Source of the DNA: a virus
Length of the DNA stretch: 64,000 nucleotides
Virus record (IMG/VR): IMGVR_UViG_3300042691_025170
Span: 36,579-100,578 of that record
Strand: one strand, 5' to 3'
Shown here: positions 28,847 through 37,165 of the stretch, piece by piece
How positions within the stretch are numbered: position 1 is the stretch's first letter
How the letters are laid out: the number at the start of each line of letters is the position of its first letter
Position numbers and translations under genes: made by a program
Notes under the pieces: model-generated
What the model was told of the DNA's origin: nothing
The model's input: the letters and a program-made list of their open reading frames with translations, nothing else
Databases searched by the model: none

Positions 28847-28847
28847 A

Positions 28848-29339
28848 ATGATAGTTGGAAAAGGAGACATAGCATCTGTACTAAATGATAGGTATGATAT
28901 CATATTTTTTGCATCAGGTGTATCAAACAGTTCTGAAACAAGAGATAGTGAATTTCAAAAAGAAATAGATTTACTATTAAAGCAAGACAAAAGTAAGTGT
29001 GTATATTACTTTAGTTCGATAGCATTAGATATTTCAGATAAGGTAGTAAATAGATATTATTTACACAAGCTTCAAATGGAAGCATTGATAAAATCTAACT
29101 TTGAAAATTATGTGATAATAAGAATAGGGAATATAAATTGGGGTAAAAATCCAAATACATTTCTGAATGCTATGAGAAATAAAATCATGAATAACGAACC
29201 GGTTCACATAGTTGACGAGTACAGATATATTATAAACAAAGAGCAGTTATTATTGATGACAGATAACCTACCATCAAAAGGTCAGCATCAAATATCTGTC
29301 TTTGGTAGAATGGCTAAAGTAAGAGATTTATTAAAATGA
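28848..29339 (+). CDS. Short NAD(P)-binding epimerase-like protein
   Basis: 163 residues, about half an extended SDR. VGKGDIASVL is a minimal nucleotide-binding start, VYYFSSIAL supplies the Ser and RYYLHKLQMEALI the Tyr-x3-Lys pair. The substrate domain is small. It starts one base after the preceding stop. It may be a reductase for a keto sugar or a degenerate relative of the epimerase at 14334. An in-frame ATG at 28827 lies inside the preceding gene. Confidence 0.72.
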   Translation: MIVGKGDIASVLNDRYDIIFFASGVSNSSETRDSEFQKEIDLLLKQDKSKCVYYFSSIALDISDKVVNRYYLHKLQMEALIKSNFENYVIIRIGNINWGKNPNTFLNAMRNKIMNNEPVHIVDEYRYIINKEQLLLMTDNLPSKGQHQISVFGRMAKVRDLLK

Positions 29340-30238
29340 AAGGGTTAATTAGTATATTCGTAATGCCTCAAGAATTAGAGGATTTAGCACAAACACTTGA
29401 TAGATTAAAAAGAAACGCAGCGTTTTTAGATGACTCGGTTAAGTTTAAAATAGACATAACGATGTGTTTATCAGATGAACTGACGGATTGGAATAAATCA
29501 AGACTACCTAAAGAATACATAAAAGAAAGAACAGAAGAATTAGTTGAAAAATATACTGATTGGTGTTCTGAAAGATGTTTAGAATTTGAGATAAATGATA
29601 AAACATTGGGATGTGTATCACAAAGAAGAAAGAGTTGGAAAGAAAATCCAAATGTAGATTTTTTCATTTGGTTGGATACGGATATGTTTTTTAAAGATGT
29701 AACTCTTTACTATTTAGTAGATGCTTTCAAGAGGGTTAAAAATGGTGGTTATGATATGTGTGTTGTAACTCCAGAATTTGTTAAACAATGGGACAACACA
29801 TGGGATGTAATAGTCAATAAAAAGTATCATTATGCACCTCTTGATTACTACAAAACAGTAGATATAGAAAAAGAATCCTTATCAAACAATTCCGAGATAT
29901 CAATAATAGAAATACCAACATTCAAATTTGCAGGAGGATGGTTTACACTTATATCAAAACCATTATTGGACAAGATAGGCGTTCCTGAATCATTTGGACA
30001 CTATGGTTTAGAGGATACTTTTGTAATGGTATGTGCTAATATAATGAAACAATCGGGTAAATTAGTTTCACAATTTGTTTTAGAAAATATCATAGCCGGA
30101 GAAATTCATAAGAATAGAACTAACAGAACAATCAAATCTTTCATTAGTTCTATTGACCGAAAAGATGAATTTAAACAAATAGCACACCAAAATTGGGAAA
30201 AAGAGGTTAAAAGTTTTATAGATTCAATAAAAGTTTGA
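29336..30238 (+). CDS. Glycosyltransferase-like, GT-A fold
   Basis: 300 residues. DFFIWLDTDMFFKD contains the D-x-D metal motif, and FAGGWFTLISKPLLDKIG with FGHYGLEDTFVM matches the acceptor-side segment (G-x-x-D/E-D-T) of GT2/GT7-like enzymes. It is the last gene of the continuous sugar island; a 24-base gap follows. Confidence 0.82.
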   Translation: MKGLISIFVMPQELEDLAQTLDRLKRNAAFLDDSVKFKIDITMCLSDELTDWNKSRLPKEYIKERTEELVEKYTDWCSERCLEFEINDKTLGCVSQRRKSWKENPNVDFFIWLDTDMFFKDVTLYYLVDAFKRVKNGGYDMCVVTPEFVKQWDNTWDVIVNKKYHYAPLDYYKTVDIEKESLSNNSEISIIEIPTFKFAGGWFTLISKPLLDKIGVPESFGHYGLEDTFVMVCANIMKQSGKLVSQFVLENIIAGEIHKNRTNRTIKSFISSIDRKDEFKQIAHQNWEKEVKSFIDSIKV

Positions 30239-30262
30239 TATTTATAGAAAAATTAGAATACT

Positions 30263-30640
30263 ATGAAATTTGAAATAACTCATCCCAAAATTTGGGCTAA
30301 AATATCCGAAAGGAAAATCCCAATGAAGAAAAAATTATCCATATATGAAAAAATGGGTGGAGCGTATCGTTTCGGCAAAGATGGAGGTGAGCAGGTATTC
30401 AATAAACTTACAGAATTAATTAAGTATAAAGCTAAGGTACATAAAGAATCTCAGGATCATGAGGTTTCAATGGCACATGGAAGTTTGGAAGCAATAATGA
30501 AGCATGTTAAAGAATTGATGGGTAAACTTGGTAAAGAAGAAAAAGAAATACCGGGATGGATACAAGACCATATTTCAAAAGCAGAAAGTTTCATACAGCA
30601 GGCAAATGACCAATATCACGAATATAACGGTAAGGACTAA
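30263..30640 (+). CDS. Conserved phage protein, structural-type (unknown)
   Basis: 125 residues. The end, EIPGWIQDHISKAESFIQQANDQY, resembles a short motif (PxWxxxKIxxAxxYI) that recurs in small T4-like phage proteins of unknown function, often encoded near structural genes. The middle is helical and Lys-rich. An internal ATG at 30323 is an alternative start. Confidence 0.65.
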   Translation: MKFEITHPKIWAKISERKIPMKKKLSIYEKMGGAYRFGKDGGEQVFNKLTELIKYKAKVHKESQDHEVSMAHGSLEAIMKHVKELMGKLGKEEKEIPGWIQDHISKAESFIQQANDQYHEYNGKD

Positions 30641-30657
30641 CATATAATTTTATACAA

Positions 30658-30966
30658 ATGGATAACTGGTATTCGGTATTAATAACTATAATTACTATTT
30701 TAGGTGGTACAACCGCATGGAGATTTCTTGAAAAACGTGCTCTAAAGAAAGAAAGAGATGACGAATTTATTAGATTAGATTGCCGAGACAGAATAGCTAA
30801 GTTAGAAGCATTATTGAAAGAAGCAGCAGATGAAAAAGACGAATTAAGACAACTTGTATTGAAATTAACTTCAGAGGTAGCTGAATTACGTGTTAAAGTA
30901 GAATTTCTAACAGAGGAAAATCAAGAATTACTTAGAAAATCAAGAAAGAAATTATTGAATGATTAA
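30658..30966 (+). CDS. Membrane-anchored coiled-coil protein
   Basis: 102 residues. One N-terminal membrane segment (VLITIITILGGTTAW), then a long charged coiled coil (about residues 30-100, heptads through LRQLVLKLTSEVAELRVKV). This topology suits an i-spanin-like or holin-associated protein, but other roles are possible. It overlaps the next gene by 8 bases. Confidence 0.65.
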   Translation: MDNWYSVLITIITILGGTTAWRFLEKRALKKERDDEFIRLDCRDRIAKLEALLKEAADEKDELRQLVLKLTSEVAELRVKVEFLTEENQELLRKSRKKLLND

Positions 30967-31603
30967 GTTAAAAGGATTACTGACAGAAATTTTTACCAAA
31001 CCTTCTACATATGTGTGGAATGGTTATAAAATTCAAACAGGTAAAATATACAATAATCCATTTCATACTGCCTTTAGACCTCTTCAAGAAGCAGATGCAC
31101 CGGTAGGTAAAAAATTGAGAATATTTGATTTTGATGATACTTTAGTTAAAACCAATTCTTTCATATACATAAAACATAAAGATGGTAGAAAATCAAAATT
31201 GACACCTGGTGAATATGCTGTATACGAGCCAAAGGTTGGAGATGAATTTGATTTCTCAGACTTTGATAAAGTTAGTCAACCAAAAGAATTAAGACAAACG
31301 ACTAAAATACTAAAAAGGTTTGTACAATCGGAAGGTGAACGTAAAATTGTCATACTAACGGCAAGGTCTGCTTATAAACCAGTCAAAGATTATTTGAGAG
31401 ATATAGGATTTGATGGTATATATGTGGTAGCATTGGGAGACGCAGACCCACAAAAAAAAGCAGACTGGATTGAAGATAAGATAAAAACAGGATACACGGA
31501 TGTATTTTTTATTGATGATTCTCATAAAAATGTAAAAGCTGTATCGGATTTGAAGAAGAAGTATCCAGATGTGAAGTTTAAAATCCAACAGGCAAAGCAC
31601 TAA
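30959..31603 (+). CDS. HAD-superfamily phosphatase with possible head-targeting leader
   Basis: 214 residues. The HAD motifs are FDFDDTLV (about residue 58), LTARS, and FFIDDSHKN, close to polynucleotide 3'-phosphatase-like HADs of large phages. The first ten residues, MIKLKGLLTE, match in length and ending (L-x-E) the capsid-targeting leaders cleaved by T4-type prohead protease. The substrate is unknown. Confidence 0.85.
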   Translation: MIKLKGLLTEIFTKPSTYVWNGYKIQTGKIYNNPFHTAFRPLQEADAPVGKKLRIFDFDDTLVKTNSFIYIKHKDGRKSKLTPGEYAVYEPKVGDEFDFSDFDKVSQPKELRQTTKILKRFVQSEGERKIVILTARSAYKPVKDYLRDIGFDGIYVVALGDADPQKKADWIEDKIKTGYTDVFFIDDSHKNVKAVSDLKKKYPDVKFKIQQAKH

Positions 31604-31911
31604 TGTTAGATATTATCAACTCTATAATATTTCATCCATATGTATTAGCTCTGTATGGTGTAACTTTATGGCAAATAGAGCAGTGGTTTACTTCTAGAAA
31701 ACCTTTTCTGTCATTTATAAAAGATGCACATAGAAACATAGGTCGTTCTCTCGTTTGGGTTGGTATAGTAGTAGTTTTTGATGATGAGATAATGGCTAAG
31801 TATAATCAATGGGCAGCTGTAGACTACTCTGATATACCTTTGTATTTTTACACCATAGCAGGATTTTTTATAGACTTAATAAGAACAAAAATAATAGACA
31901 AAGTAAAATAA
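31603..31911 (+). CDS. Small membrane protein
   Basis: 102 residues with hydrophobic stretches around residues 9-24, 48-60 and 78-92. It overlaps the HAD gene by one base and the kinase-like gene by one base. It might be a holin; no motif settles it. Confidence 0.6.
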   Translation: MLDIINSIIFHPYVLALYGVTLWQIEQWFTSRKPFLSFIKDAHRNIGRSLVWVGIVVVFDDEIMAKYNQWAAVDYSDIPLYFYTIAGFFIDLIRTKIIDKVK

Positions 31912-32339
31912 TGGCAAAGATATACTGGTTACATGGTCAGCCCGGAAGTGGAAAGACTACAATTGCAAAAAGATTACAAATTTGGTTACAGACAGATAAA
32001 GTAAACTGGAGGAAGACAGTATTTCATATAGATGAATCTGATGTCAATAAATTATATGGAGGTAAAAATGATTTAGAAACGATAATAACTATATCTAAAT
32101 TTTTATTATCCACAAACCATGATGTAGTTGTATCAGCTTGTACACCATCTAAAAAATTTAGAAATAAACTCAAAGAAGAGACAAAAGTTCTTGAGATATA
32201 CTGCCACAGTCGTAATAAAATAGGTAAAGAAAAGCAAATAATACTTGAATACGAAACACCAGACCAAACATTTGTAGACTTAGATACTACTAGTGATACG
32301 GAAACTACTTTTGAAAAATTAATCAAAATGATAGTGTAA
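31911..32339 (+). CDS. P-loop kinase, adenylylsulfate-kinase-like
   Basis: 142 residues. KIYWLHGQPGSGKTTIAKRL is a Walker A typical of APS kinase (CysC), and FHIDESDVNKLYGG corresponds to the CysC LDGDNVR region. It is about 50 residues shorter than CysC, and the FARDAN lid is not evident. It may phosphorylate a nucleotide or small molecule other than APS. Confidence 0.72.
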   Translation: MAKIYWLHGQPGSGKTTIAKRLQIWLQTDKVNWRKTVFHIDESDVNKLYGGKNDLETIITISKFLLSTNHDVVVSACTPSKKFRNKLKEETKVLEIYCHSRNKIGKEKQIILEYETPDQTFVDLDTTSDTETTFEKLIKMIV

Positions 32340-32388
32340 ATTTTTAGTATTATTATACATATACTTAGAATAGTTAAATTCTAACAGT

Positions 32389-32952
32389 ATGGAAAATGAA
32401 GACAGTTACTTACCACCGGAGGGTACAAGAATTACTAAACCCGGCTTAGGATCTAGACCTATATTAGAATCTCAAATAAAAGCAGCTCAATCAAAAGCTA
32501 AGTCTGCATTTGAAGCGGCTAGATTATTAAGAGTATCATATAACACATACAAAAAGTACGCTAGGTTATATGGTATATTTGAGAACTTAAAAAATCCAAC
32601 CGGAATAGGTATAAAGAGAAAGTTTGCAATAAGAAACAAGAAATACAAAATAGATGACCTAATAAATGGTAGAAATTTAAAATACCCACTGCATAAATAC
32701 AAGAACAAATTATTTGATAGTGGATACCTACCAAAAGTATGTGGTAGTTGCGGATTTAGTGAGTCTAGAATAACAGATGGTAAAATGCCATTACTTATTG
32801 ATTTTATAGATGGTAATCTTAATAATAGAAAGTTGGAAAACATTAGACCTTTGTGCTACAATTGTTTCTTTTTATTAGTAGGGGATAGAAACGGAAAAAA
32901 ATGGTATGCTGAACATGGTATACCAGAGGAACCGCAAGATTTGGTAAATTAA
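32389..32952 (+). CDS. HNH-like DNA-binding protein with degenerate active site
   Basis: 187 residues. An N-terminal HTH-like segment (SAFEAARLLRVSYNTYKKYARLYG) is followed by a treble-clef HNH-type fold: CGSCGF, then LLIDFIDGNLNNRKLENI, then LCYNCF. HNH nucleases have His-His before IDGN and a His after the last Cys; here these are Asp-Phe and Phe. The zinc site is kept but the catalytic histidines are gone, so it is more likely a regulator than a nuclease. Confidence 0.75.
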   Translation: MENEDSYLPPEGTRITKPGLGSRPILESQIKAAQSKAKSAFEAARLLRVSYNTYKKYARLYGIFENLKNPTGIGIKRKFAIRNKKYKIDDLINGRNLKYPLHKYKNKLFDSGYLPKVCGSCGFSESRITDGKMPLLIDFIDGNLNNRKLENIRPLCYNCFFLLVGDRNGKKWYAEHGIPEEPQDLVN

Positions 32953-32971
32953 AAAACTTGTACTATATTTG
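32940..32971 (+). promoter_or_regulatory. Promoter before the DUF4494 protein and glutamine synthetase
   Basis: TTTG at 32940-32943, 20 bases, TATATTTG at 32964-32971. The -33 element lies in the end of the HNH-like gene. The next ATG is at 33002. Confidence 0.7.
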
Positions 32972-33001
32972 GTCAATGTTAAACTTAAACAATTAAAATT
33001 T

Positions 33002-33208
33002 ATGGCAAAGTATTACACCGTTAATGTGGCAGTTGATTTTGAAGATGCAAAAGGAAAAGTTAAAAAGAAAAATGAACTTTATCTTGTAGATGCTCTTTCA
33101 GTTACTGAAGCAGAAGCAAAGCTTGTACAAAAGTTTACTAATGATGCAGTAAAACTTGAGTACGAAGTGGTTAAAGTATCAGAGACAAAAATCATTGATG
33201 TCCTCTAA
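33002..33208 (+). CDS. DUF4494-like protein
   Basis: 68 residues. YYTVNVAVDFEDAKGKVKKK, then LYLVDALSVTEAEAKL matches DUF4494, a short family found in Bacteroidetes and their phages; function unknown. I chose 33002 (TTATGG context, just after a promoter) over the in-frame 32969. It sits directly in front of glutamine synthetase. Confidence 0.75.
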   Translation: MAKYYTVNVAVDFEDAKGKVKKKNELYLVDALSVTEAEAKLVQKFTNDAVKLEYEVVKVSETKIIDVL

Positions 33209-33218
33209 TATAAATGAT

Positions 33219-34274
33219 ATGTTGAAACAAACAGAAACATTTCAGTACAAAGTAGAGTATGTATGGTTAGATGGGTACACACCAGAACCCAATCTTCGCT
33301 CTAAAACCAAAATTATTACCATAGAAAAAGAATATTCGCAAGATGATTTCTATACTGATGGATTGCAATTATCAGACCTACCGATTTGGAGTTTTGATGG
33401 TTCTTCTACAAAACAGGCTGAAGGTCATTTTTCCGATTGTCTTCTTAAACCAGTAAAGTTGGTAAGAGATACTCACCGTACATATGATAGTTGGATTGCA
33501 CTTTGTGAAGTTCTAAACGCGGATGGTACACCTCACTCATCAAATAAAAGAGCAACTCTGAAAGATGGAAATGATAACTGGTACGGATTTGAACAGGAGT
33601 ATACATTCGTAAAAGATGGACGGCCCGTTGGATTCCCTAAAGATGGGTATCCCGCTCCACAAGGACAATACTATTGTGGCGTTGGTGGTGGATTGGTTGC
33701 TGAAAGAAAAGCAGTAGAACAACATTTGGATATTTGTCTTTCGGCAGGTCTATCTATTACCGGAATAAATGCAGAGGTTCTATTGGGTCAATGGGAATTT
33801 CAAGTGTTTGGTAAAGGTGCAAAAGATGCATCCGACCAACTTTGGATTGCTAGATATTTCCTTCACAGAATTTCCGAAGAGTACGGATTCAAAGTAGAGT
33901 TTCATCCTAAACCACTAACAGGTGATTGGAATGGTTCTGGTCTCCACACCAATTTCTCTACCAAATCAATGAGAGAGACAGGTGGGAAGGATTTGTTTGA
34001 TAGAATCTTTACGGCATTTAAACAGAGACATAAAGAGCATATAGCAAACTATGGGTCATCCAACGAACAAAGATTGACGGGTAAACATGAGACACAATCA
34101 ATTGATAAATTCAGTTGGGGTATCTCTGATAGAGGTTCATCAATCAGAGTTCCTCTTCAAACTGCAAATGAATGGAAAGGATATGTGGAAGACCGTAGAC
34201 CGGCATCAAACGCAAACCCTTACGATATAGTTAAGGTTATAGAGGATTCATTGGAGATTGCAAAAGCATTCTAA
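33219..34274 (+). CDS. glnA: Glutamine synthetase
   Basis: About 351 residues. It condenses glutamate, ammonia and ATP to glutamine. The beta-grasp N-domain reads YVWLDGYTPEPNLRSKTKI and IWSFDGSSTKQAEGHFSD; catalytic-domain metal ligands are in YGFEQEYTF and NAEVLLGQWEFQV; FHPKPLTGDWNGSGLHTNFS and ISDRGSSIRVP complete the active site. Length and motifs are those of the short eukaryote-like GSII type. 33198 is an alternative start, overlapping the upstream gene. All catalytic blocks look intact, so it may be an active metabolic gene. Confidence 0.96.
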   Translation: MLKQTETFQYKVEYVWLDGYTPEPNLRSKTKIITIEKEYSQDDFYTDGLQLSDLPIWSFDGSSTKQAEGHFSDCLLKPVKLVRDTHRTYDSWIALCEVLNADGTPHSSNKRATLKDGNDNWYGFEQEYTFVKDGRPVGFPKDGYPAPQGQYYCGVGGGLVAERKAVEQHLDICLSAGLSITGINAEVLLGQWEFQVFGKGAKDASDQLWIARYFLHRISEEYGFKVEFHPKPLTGDWNGSGLHTNFSTKSMRETGGKDLFDRIFTAFKQRHKEHIANYGSSNEQRLTGKHETQSIDKFSWGISDRGSSIRVPLQTANEWKGYVEDRRPASNANPYDIVKVIEDSLEIAKAF

Positions 34275-34279
34275 ACGAT

Positions 34280-34525
34280 ATGGAGAAAGAGATTAAGGAG
34301 CAAAAAGAATTAGTCCTTAAAAGAGTACCCCCCGGCGATAGATGGATATTCGCTGAGGGGCGTTCTCCTATTTTTGGATCACTAACCGATGCATTAGAAG
34401 CATGGTATCAAGAACATGGAGATACTAAGTTCTATATGGATGCTCGTAAAGGAACTGTTGAGATAGTCATGGAAGAAGAAGTTGAGGTGCCGGTAAAGAG
34501 ATTTTCTTTGTATGGAGAGGAATAA
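34280..34525 (+). CDS. Hypothetical protein
   Basis: 81 residues, Glu-rich at both ends (EKEIKEQKEL and VIMEEEVEVP-like acidic stretch), with a PPGDRWIFAEGR segment. Not recognised. It follows glutamine synthetase by five bases and is probably in its transcript. Confidence 0.7.
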   Translation: MEKEIKEQKELVLKRVPPGDRWIFAEGRSPIFGSLTDALEAWYQEHGDTKFYMDARKGTVEIVMEEEVEVPVKRFSLYGEE

Positions 34526-34577
34526 TTTTTTTTAAAGAAAGCAATATTTATTTTATATAAACTTAAACAACAAAACT

Positions 34578-34751
34578 ATGGAAGTATTATTTGGAATTTT
34601 AGTAGGTCTTACAATAGCATTCATCTATGTTAATTGGAAAAACATGAACAAACCATCGGATAATAAAACAAACACTACTAACAATGGTGGTGGATATACA
34701 TCTGTAAATGATGGTGTAGCTGGTGAATTGCCCAAAGATAACATCAAATAA
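34578..34751 (+). CDS. Small membrane-anchored protein
   Basis: 57 residues. An N-terminal membrane helix (VLFGILVGLTIAFIYVNW) is followed by a polar Asn/Thr/Gly-rich tail. It starts in an ACTATGG context after an AT-rich leader. Function unknown; the next gene starts seven bases later. Confidence 0.65.
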   Translation: MEVLFGILVGLTIAFIYVNWKNMNKPSDNKTNTTNNGGGYTSVNDGVAGELPKDNIK

Positions 34752-34758
34752 TAGTAAA

Positions 34759-35058
34759 ATGGGATTCATTTCATTTGTAAAAAAATTTTTCGGAGCAAAA
34801 GAAATTGTTACCGAAATAAAACCACAACTTGAAGAGGTTAAACCAACAATACTCAATCCTACGGAAGAGCCAAAAATACTTCCTTCACACGAAACTTTAT
34901 ACATTCAACACTCGGATACGGTTAATAACCAAATAACAGATAGTGTTACTGTAACTAAAGATAATCCTAAAAAAGAAGTTACTAAAAAACGTAAATATTA
35001 TAAACCAAAAAAGAAAGTTACAACAAAGCCAGCTAATAAAAAGCGAGCTACCAAGTAA
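34759..35058 (+). CDS. Lys-rich small protein
   Basis: 99 residues. MGFISFVKKFFGAKE opens an amphipathic N-terminus, an acidic middle follows, and the last 30 residues are nearly all Lys/Arg/Thr/Pro (KKRKYYKPKKKVTTKPANKK). The tail could bind nucleic acid. I chose 34759 over the in-frame 34723, which overlaps the preceding small gene. Confidence 0.65.
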   Translation: MGFISFVKKFFGAKEIVTEIKPQLEEVKPTILNPTEEPKILPSHETLYIQHSDTVNNQITDSVTVTKDNPKKEVTKKRKYYKPKKKVTTKPANKKRATK

Positions 35059-35060
35059 CT

Positions 35061-35195
35061 ATGGCAAAGGTTAATAAAAAAGCCGGTATGAATATCGGCA
35101 AAATCAGTTTCGGAAAACGTAGAAAAGGAGTAGCTAAAAAAAGCTATGGCCCAAAAGAAGAAAAACCTAAAGCTTATAAAGGTCAAGGTAGATAA
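35061..35195 (+). CDS. Very small basic protein
   Basis: 44 residues, strongly basic (GKRRKGVAKKSYGPKEEK). It starts two bases after the preceding Lys-rich gene and ends eleven bases before the next. The spacing supports a real gene. It could bind nucleic acid; function unknown. Confidence 0.6.
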   Translation: MAKVNKKAGMNIGKISFGKRRKGVAKKSYGPKEEKPKAYKGQGR

Positions 35196-35206
35196 TATTA
35201 TCAATC

Positions 35207-36457
35207 ATGAGGAGTCAAAAGTATTATAGAGAGATATACACATTCTTAAATGAAGATGATTCTGATAGATATGTTCATATAGGTTATGGCCGATATAAAG
35301 AAAAGGGTAAAGAAAAAGACAAAGATTCTCAAACTTTTAAAAAAGAAAAATCAGGAAAATTTGTACCAGTAGGTACAGATGAACCGGTTGAAAAACCAAA
35401 AACAATTGGTAAAGACGCAGATGCTACCGATAAAGCAAAAGAACCTGCTAAAGATAAACCTGATGCAAAACCTGAAAAGTCAAAACAAGCAGAACCACAA
35501 AAATTAAAAGCAGCTGACTTTAAAAGTGCAGCAGAAAAAGATGCTGAAGCAGATACTGAGGTAGATGATGAGTGGGAAAAAATGCCATTCAAAGAAAAGT
35601 TAAAAGTTTTAGCTAAAGCTTTTAGTGATTGGTGGGATGATAATAATGCTTGGAAAGAAAAACCAAAAGGTAGTAGACCAGACACGGAAAAAAGTCAAAG
35701 GTCAAAAGATACGGCTAAGTTAAGAGACTTAATGCCGGGCGGAGACTTTACAAAAAGACCACTAAGTTCAATTCCTAAAGTAGAATTAGACAAGGTTGCA
35801 ACAAAAATAGATGACCTTGCTAGGATGGGTAAAGAAGCAAAGGAAAAAGGTGAAAAAGCTCCTAACTATAATCTATGTCAAGTATCTATTCCAGGCACTA
35901 ATTTATATTGTAGTGGAAATAAAGGTATTCCAAGAGCAGAAATGCCGCAATTCAAAGGAACACCTGAACCTGGCTCTCGTGCAGAAAAACTTCCAAAGGA
36001 TAAGAATGGTGAAGTAGATACTGAAGAATTTTTCAAACAAATGTTAGAAAAAGATGGTGTTAAAGTTTCCGAACCAACCGCAGTTCCTCCGGACAGATTG
36101 AAATCAACTCAATCGGAATTAGTTGGTGTAAAAGTTGCAGGTATGTCACAAGTTCTTGACGCCGGTGCAAACCATCCTGCATATGGAGCCATAACGGCAC
36201 CTATATATGTGAGTAATGATGGATATGTATTAGATGGTCACCATCGTTGGGCAGCAGTAGTTGCTCATAATGCAAAAAATCCAGATAATCAAATACCAAT
36301 GAACGTAAGAGTTATTGATGAACCAATAGAACCATTAGTTAAAAGGTCTAACAAATTCGCAGAAGATATTGGAATTAAACCAAAAGCAGCAGATACTGGT
36401 TCCTCAGGCGGGCCAGCACCAATAGCTGAAAAAAAATCAATTCATAGAAGAAAATGA
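35207..36457 (+). CDS. ParB-like domain protein with low-complexity linker
   Basis: 416 residues. Residues 25-120 are a Lys/Asp/Ala/Glu/Pro-rich, probably disordered stretch. The C-terminal third has a ParB/sulfiredoxin-fold nuclease-like motif: VYVSNDGYVLDGHHRWAA-type text (YVLDGHHRWAAVVAH) preceded by STQSELVGVKVAGM. An earlier part (LCQVSIPGTNLYCSGN) may be a separate small domain. In other phages such domains occur in virion-associated or DNA-interacting proteins; here it is unclear. ATGA overlap with the next gene. Confidence 0.7.
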   Translation: MRSQKYYREIYTFLNEDDSDRYVHIGYGRYKEKGKEKDKDSQTFKKEKSGKFVPVGTDEPVEKPKTIGKDADATDKAKEPAKDKPDAKPEKSKQAEPQKLKAADFKSAAEKDAEADTEVDDEWEKMPFKEKLKVLAKAFSDWWDDNNAWKEKPKGSRPDTEKSQRSKDTAKLRDLMPGGDFTKRPLSSIPKVELDKVATKIDDLARMGKEAKEKGEKAPNYNLCQVSIPGTNLYCSGNKGIPRAEMPQFKGTPEPGSRAEKLPKDKNGEVDTEEFFKQMLEKDGVKVSEPTAVPPDRLKSTQSELVGVKVAGMSQVLDAGANHPAYGAITAPIYVSNDGYVLDGHHRWAAVVAHNAKNPDNQIPMNVRVIDEPIEPLVKRSNKFAEDIGIKPKAADTGSSGGPAPIAEKKSIHRRK

Positions 36458-37098
36458 GTGTGTTAAAAGACATAAAAAACATTGCTATATTAATACTTTT
36501 AGCAGTAGTAATTGTTTCACAATTCAAAGGATGTACACCTTCTTGGCCATGGGGAGATAGTAAATCCGATACAACTGTAGTGGTTGATACAACTTATGTT
36601 AAAGTTAAAGAGGAGGTGCCTGTATATGTTCCAAAATGGAGGACAAAATTAAAAACCGATACACTTGAAATTGAAAAAATAAAAGATGTAGATACTGCTG
36701 CAATATTAGCTGACTACTACTCAAAATATCAGTATATAGATACTCTTAAATTATCTTATACAGATAGTTTGGGTAAAAAACTCACATTTGGAACAGGTGT
36801 AGTAACTGATACAATATCAAGAAATACAATTACTGGTAGAAGCATTATATGGAACTATCAGATACCTTATATAACTAAAACAATTACAATATATCCACCG
36901 GCACGTAGACAATTATATGTAGGAGCAGGTACTGCTTTTAATAGAACTAATTTTGTAGACAATGTATCCGGTGGATTGATATATAAGAATAAGGAAGACA
37001 AAATATATCAATTTAGTCTTGGTTTGGGAAATCATGGAGGAGGAGTATCACCATTTGTCGGTGCTGGTATATACTGGAAAATAAAGTTAAAGAAATAA
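36454..37098 (+). CDS. Membrane-anchored periplasmic protein (DUF6808-like)
   Basis: 214 residues. An N-terminal membrane helix (IAILILLAVVIVSQF) ends in a KGCTP cysteine that could be lipidated. VVVDTTYVKVKEEVPVYVPK resembles the DUF6808 proteins of Bacteroidetes phages. The last 70 residues look like beta strands (QLYVGAGTAFNRT, YQFSLGLGNHGGG), as in spanin-like or outer-membrane-interacting parts. Confidence 0.7.
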   Translation: MSVLKDIKNIAILILLAVVIVSQFKGCTPSWPWGDSKSDTTVVVDTTYVKVKEEVPVYVPKWRTKLKTDTLEIEKIKDVDTAAILADYYSKYQYIDTLKLSYTDSLGKKLTFGTGVVTDTISRNTITGRSIIWNYQIPYITKTITIYPPARRQLYVGAGTAFNRTNFVDNVSGGLIYKNKEDKIYQFSLGLGNHGGGVSPFVGAGIYWKIKLKK

Positions 37099-37165
37099 AT
37101 AATATCGTACTCATTTCCTATATTTATTGTGGGTAATTGTTACACTATAAAAATATGTAGCAATT

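Noticed and set aside
35329-35685. 118-codon minus-strand frame
   Set aside because: It is the complement of the Lys/Glu/Ala-rich linker of the ParB-like gene; low complexity gives an open but meaningless frame.
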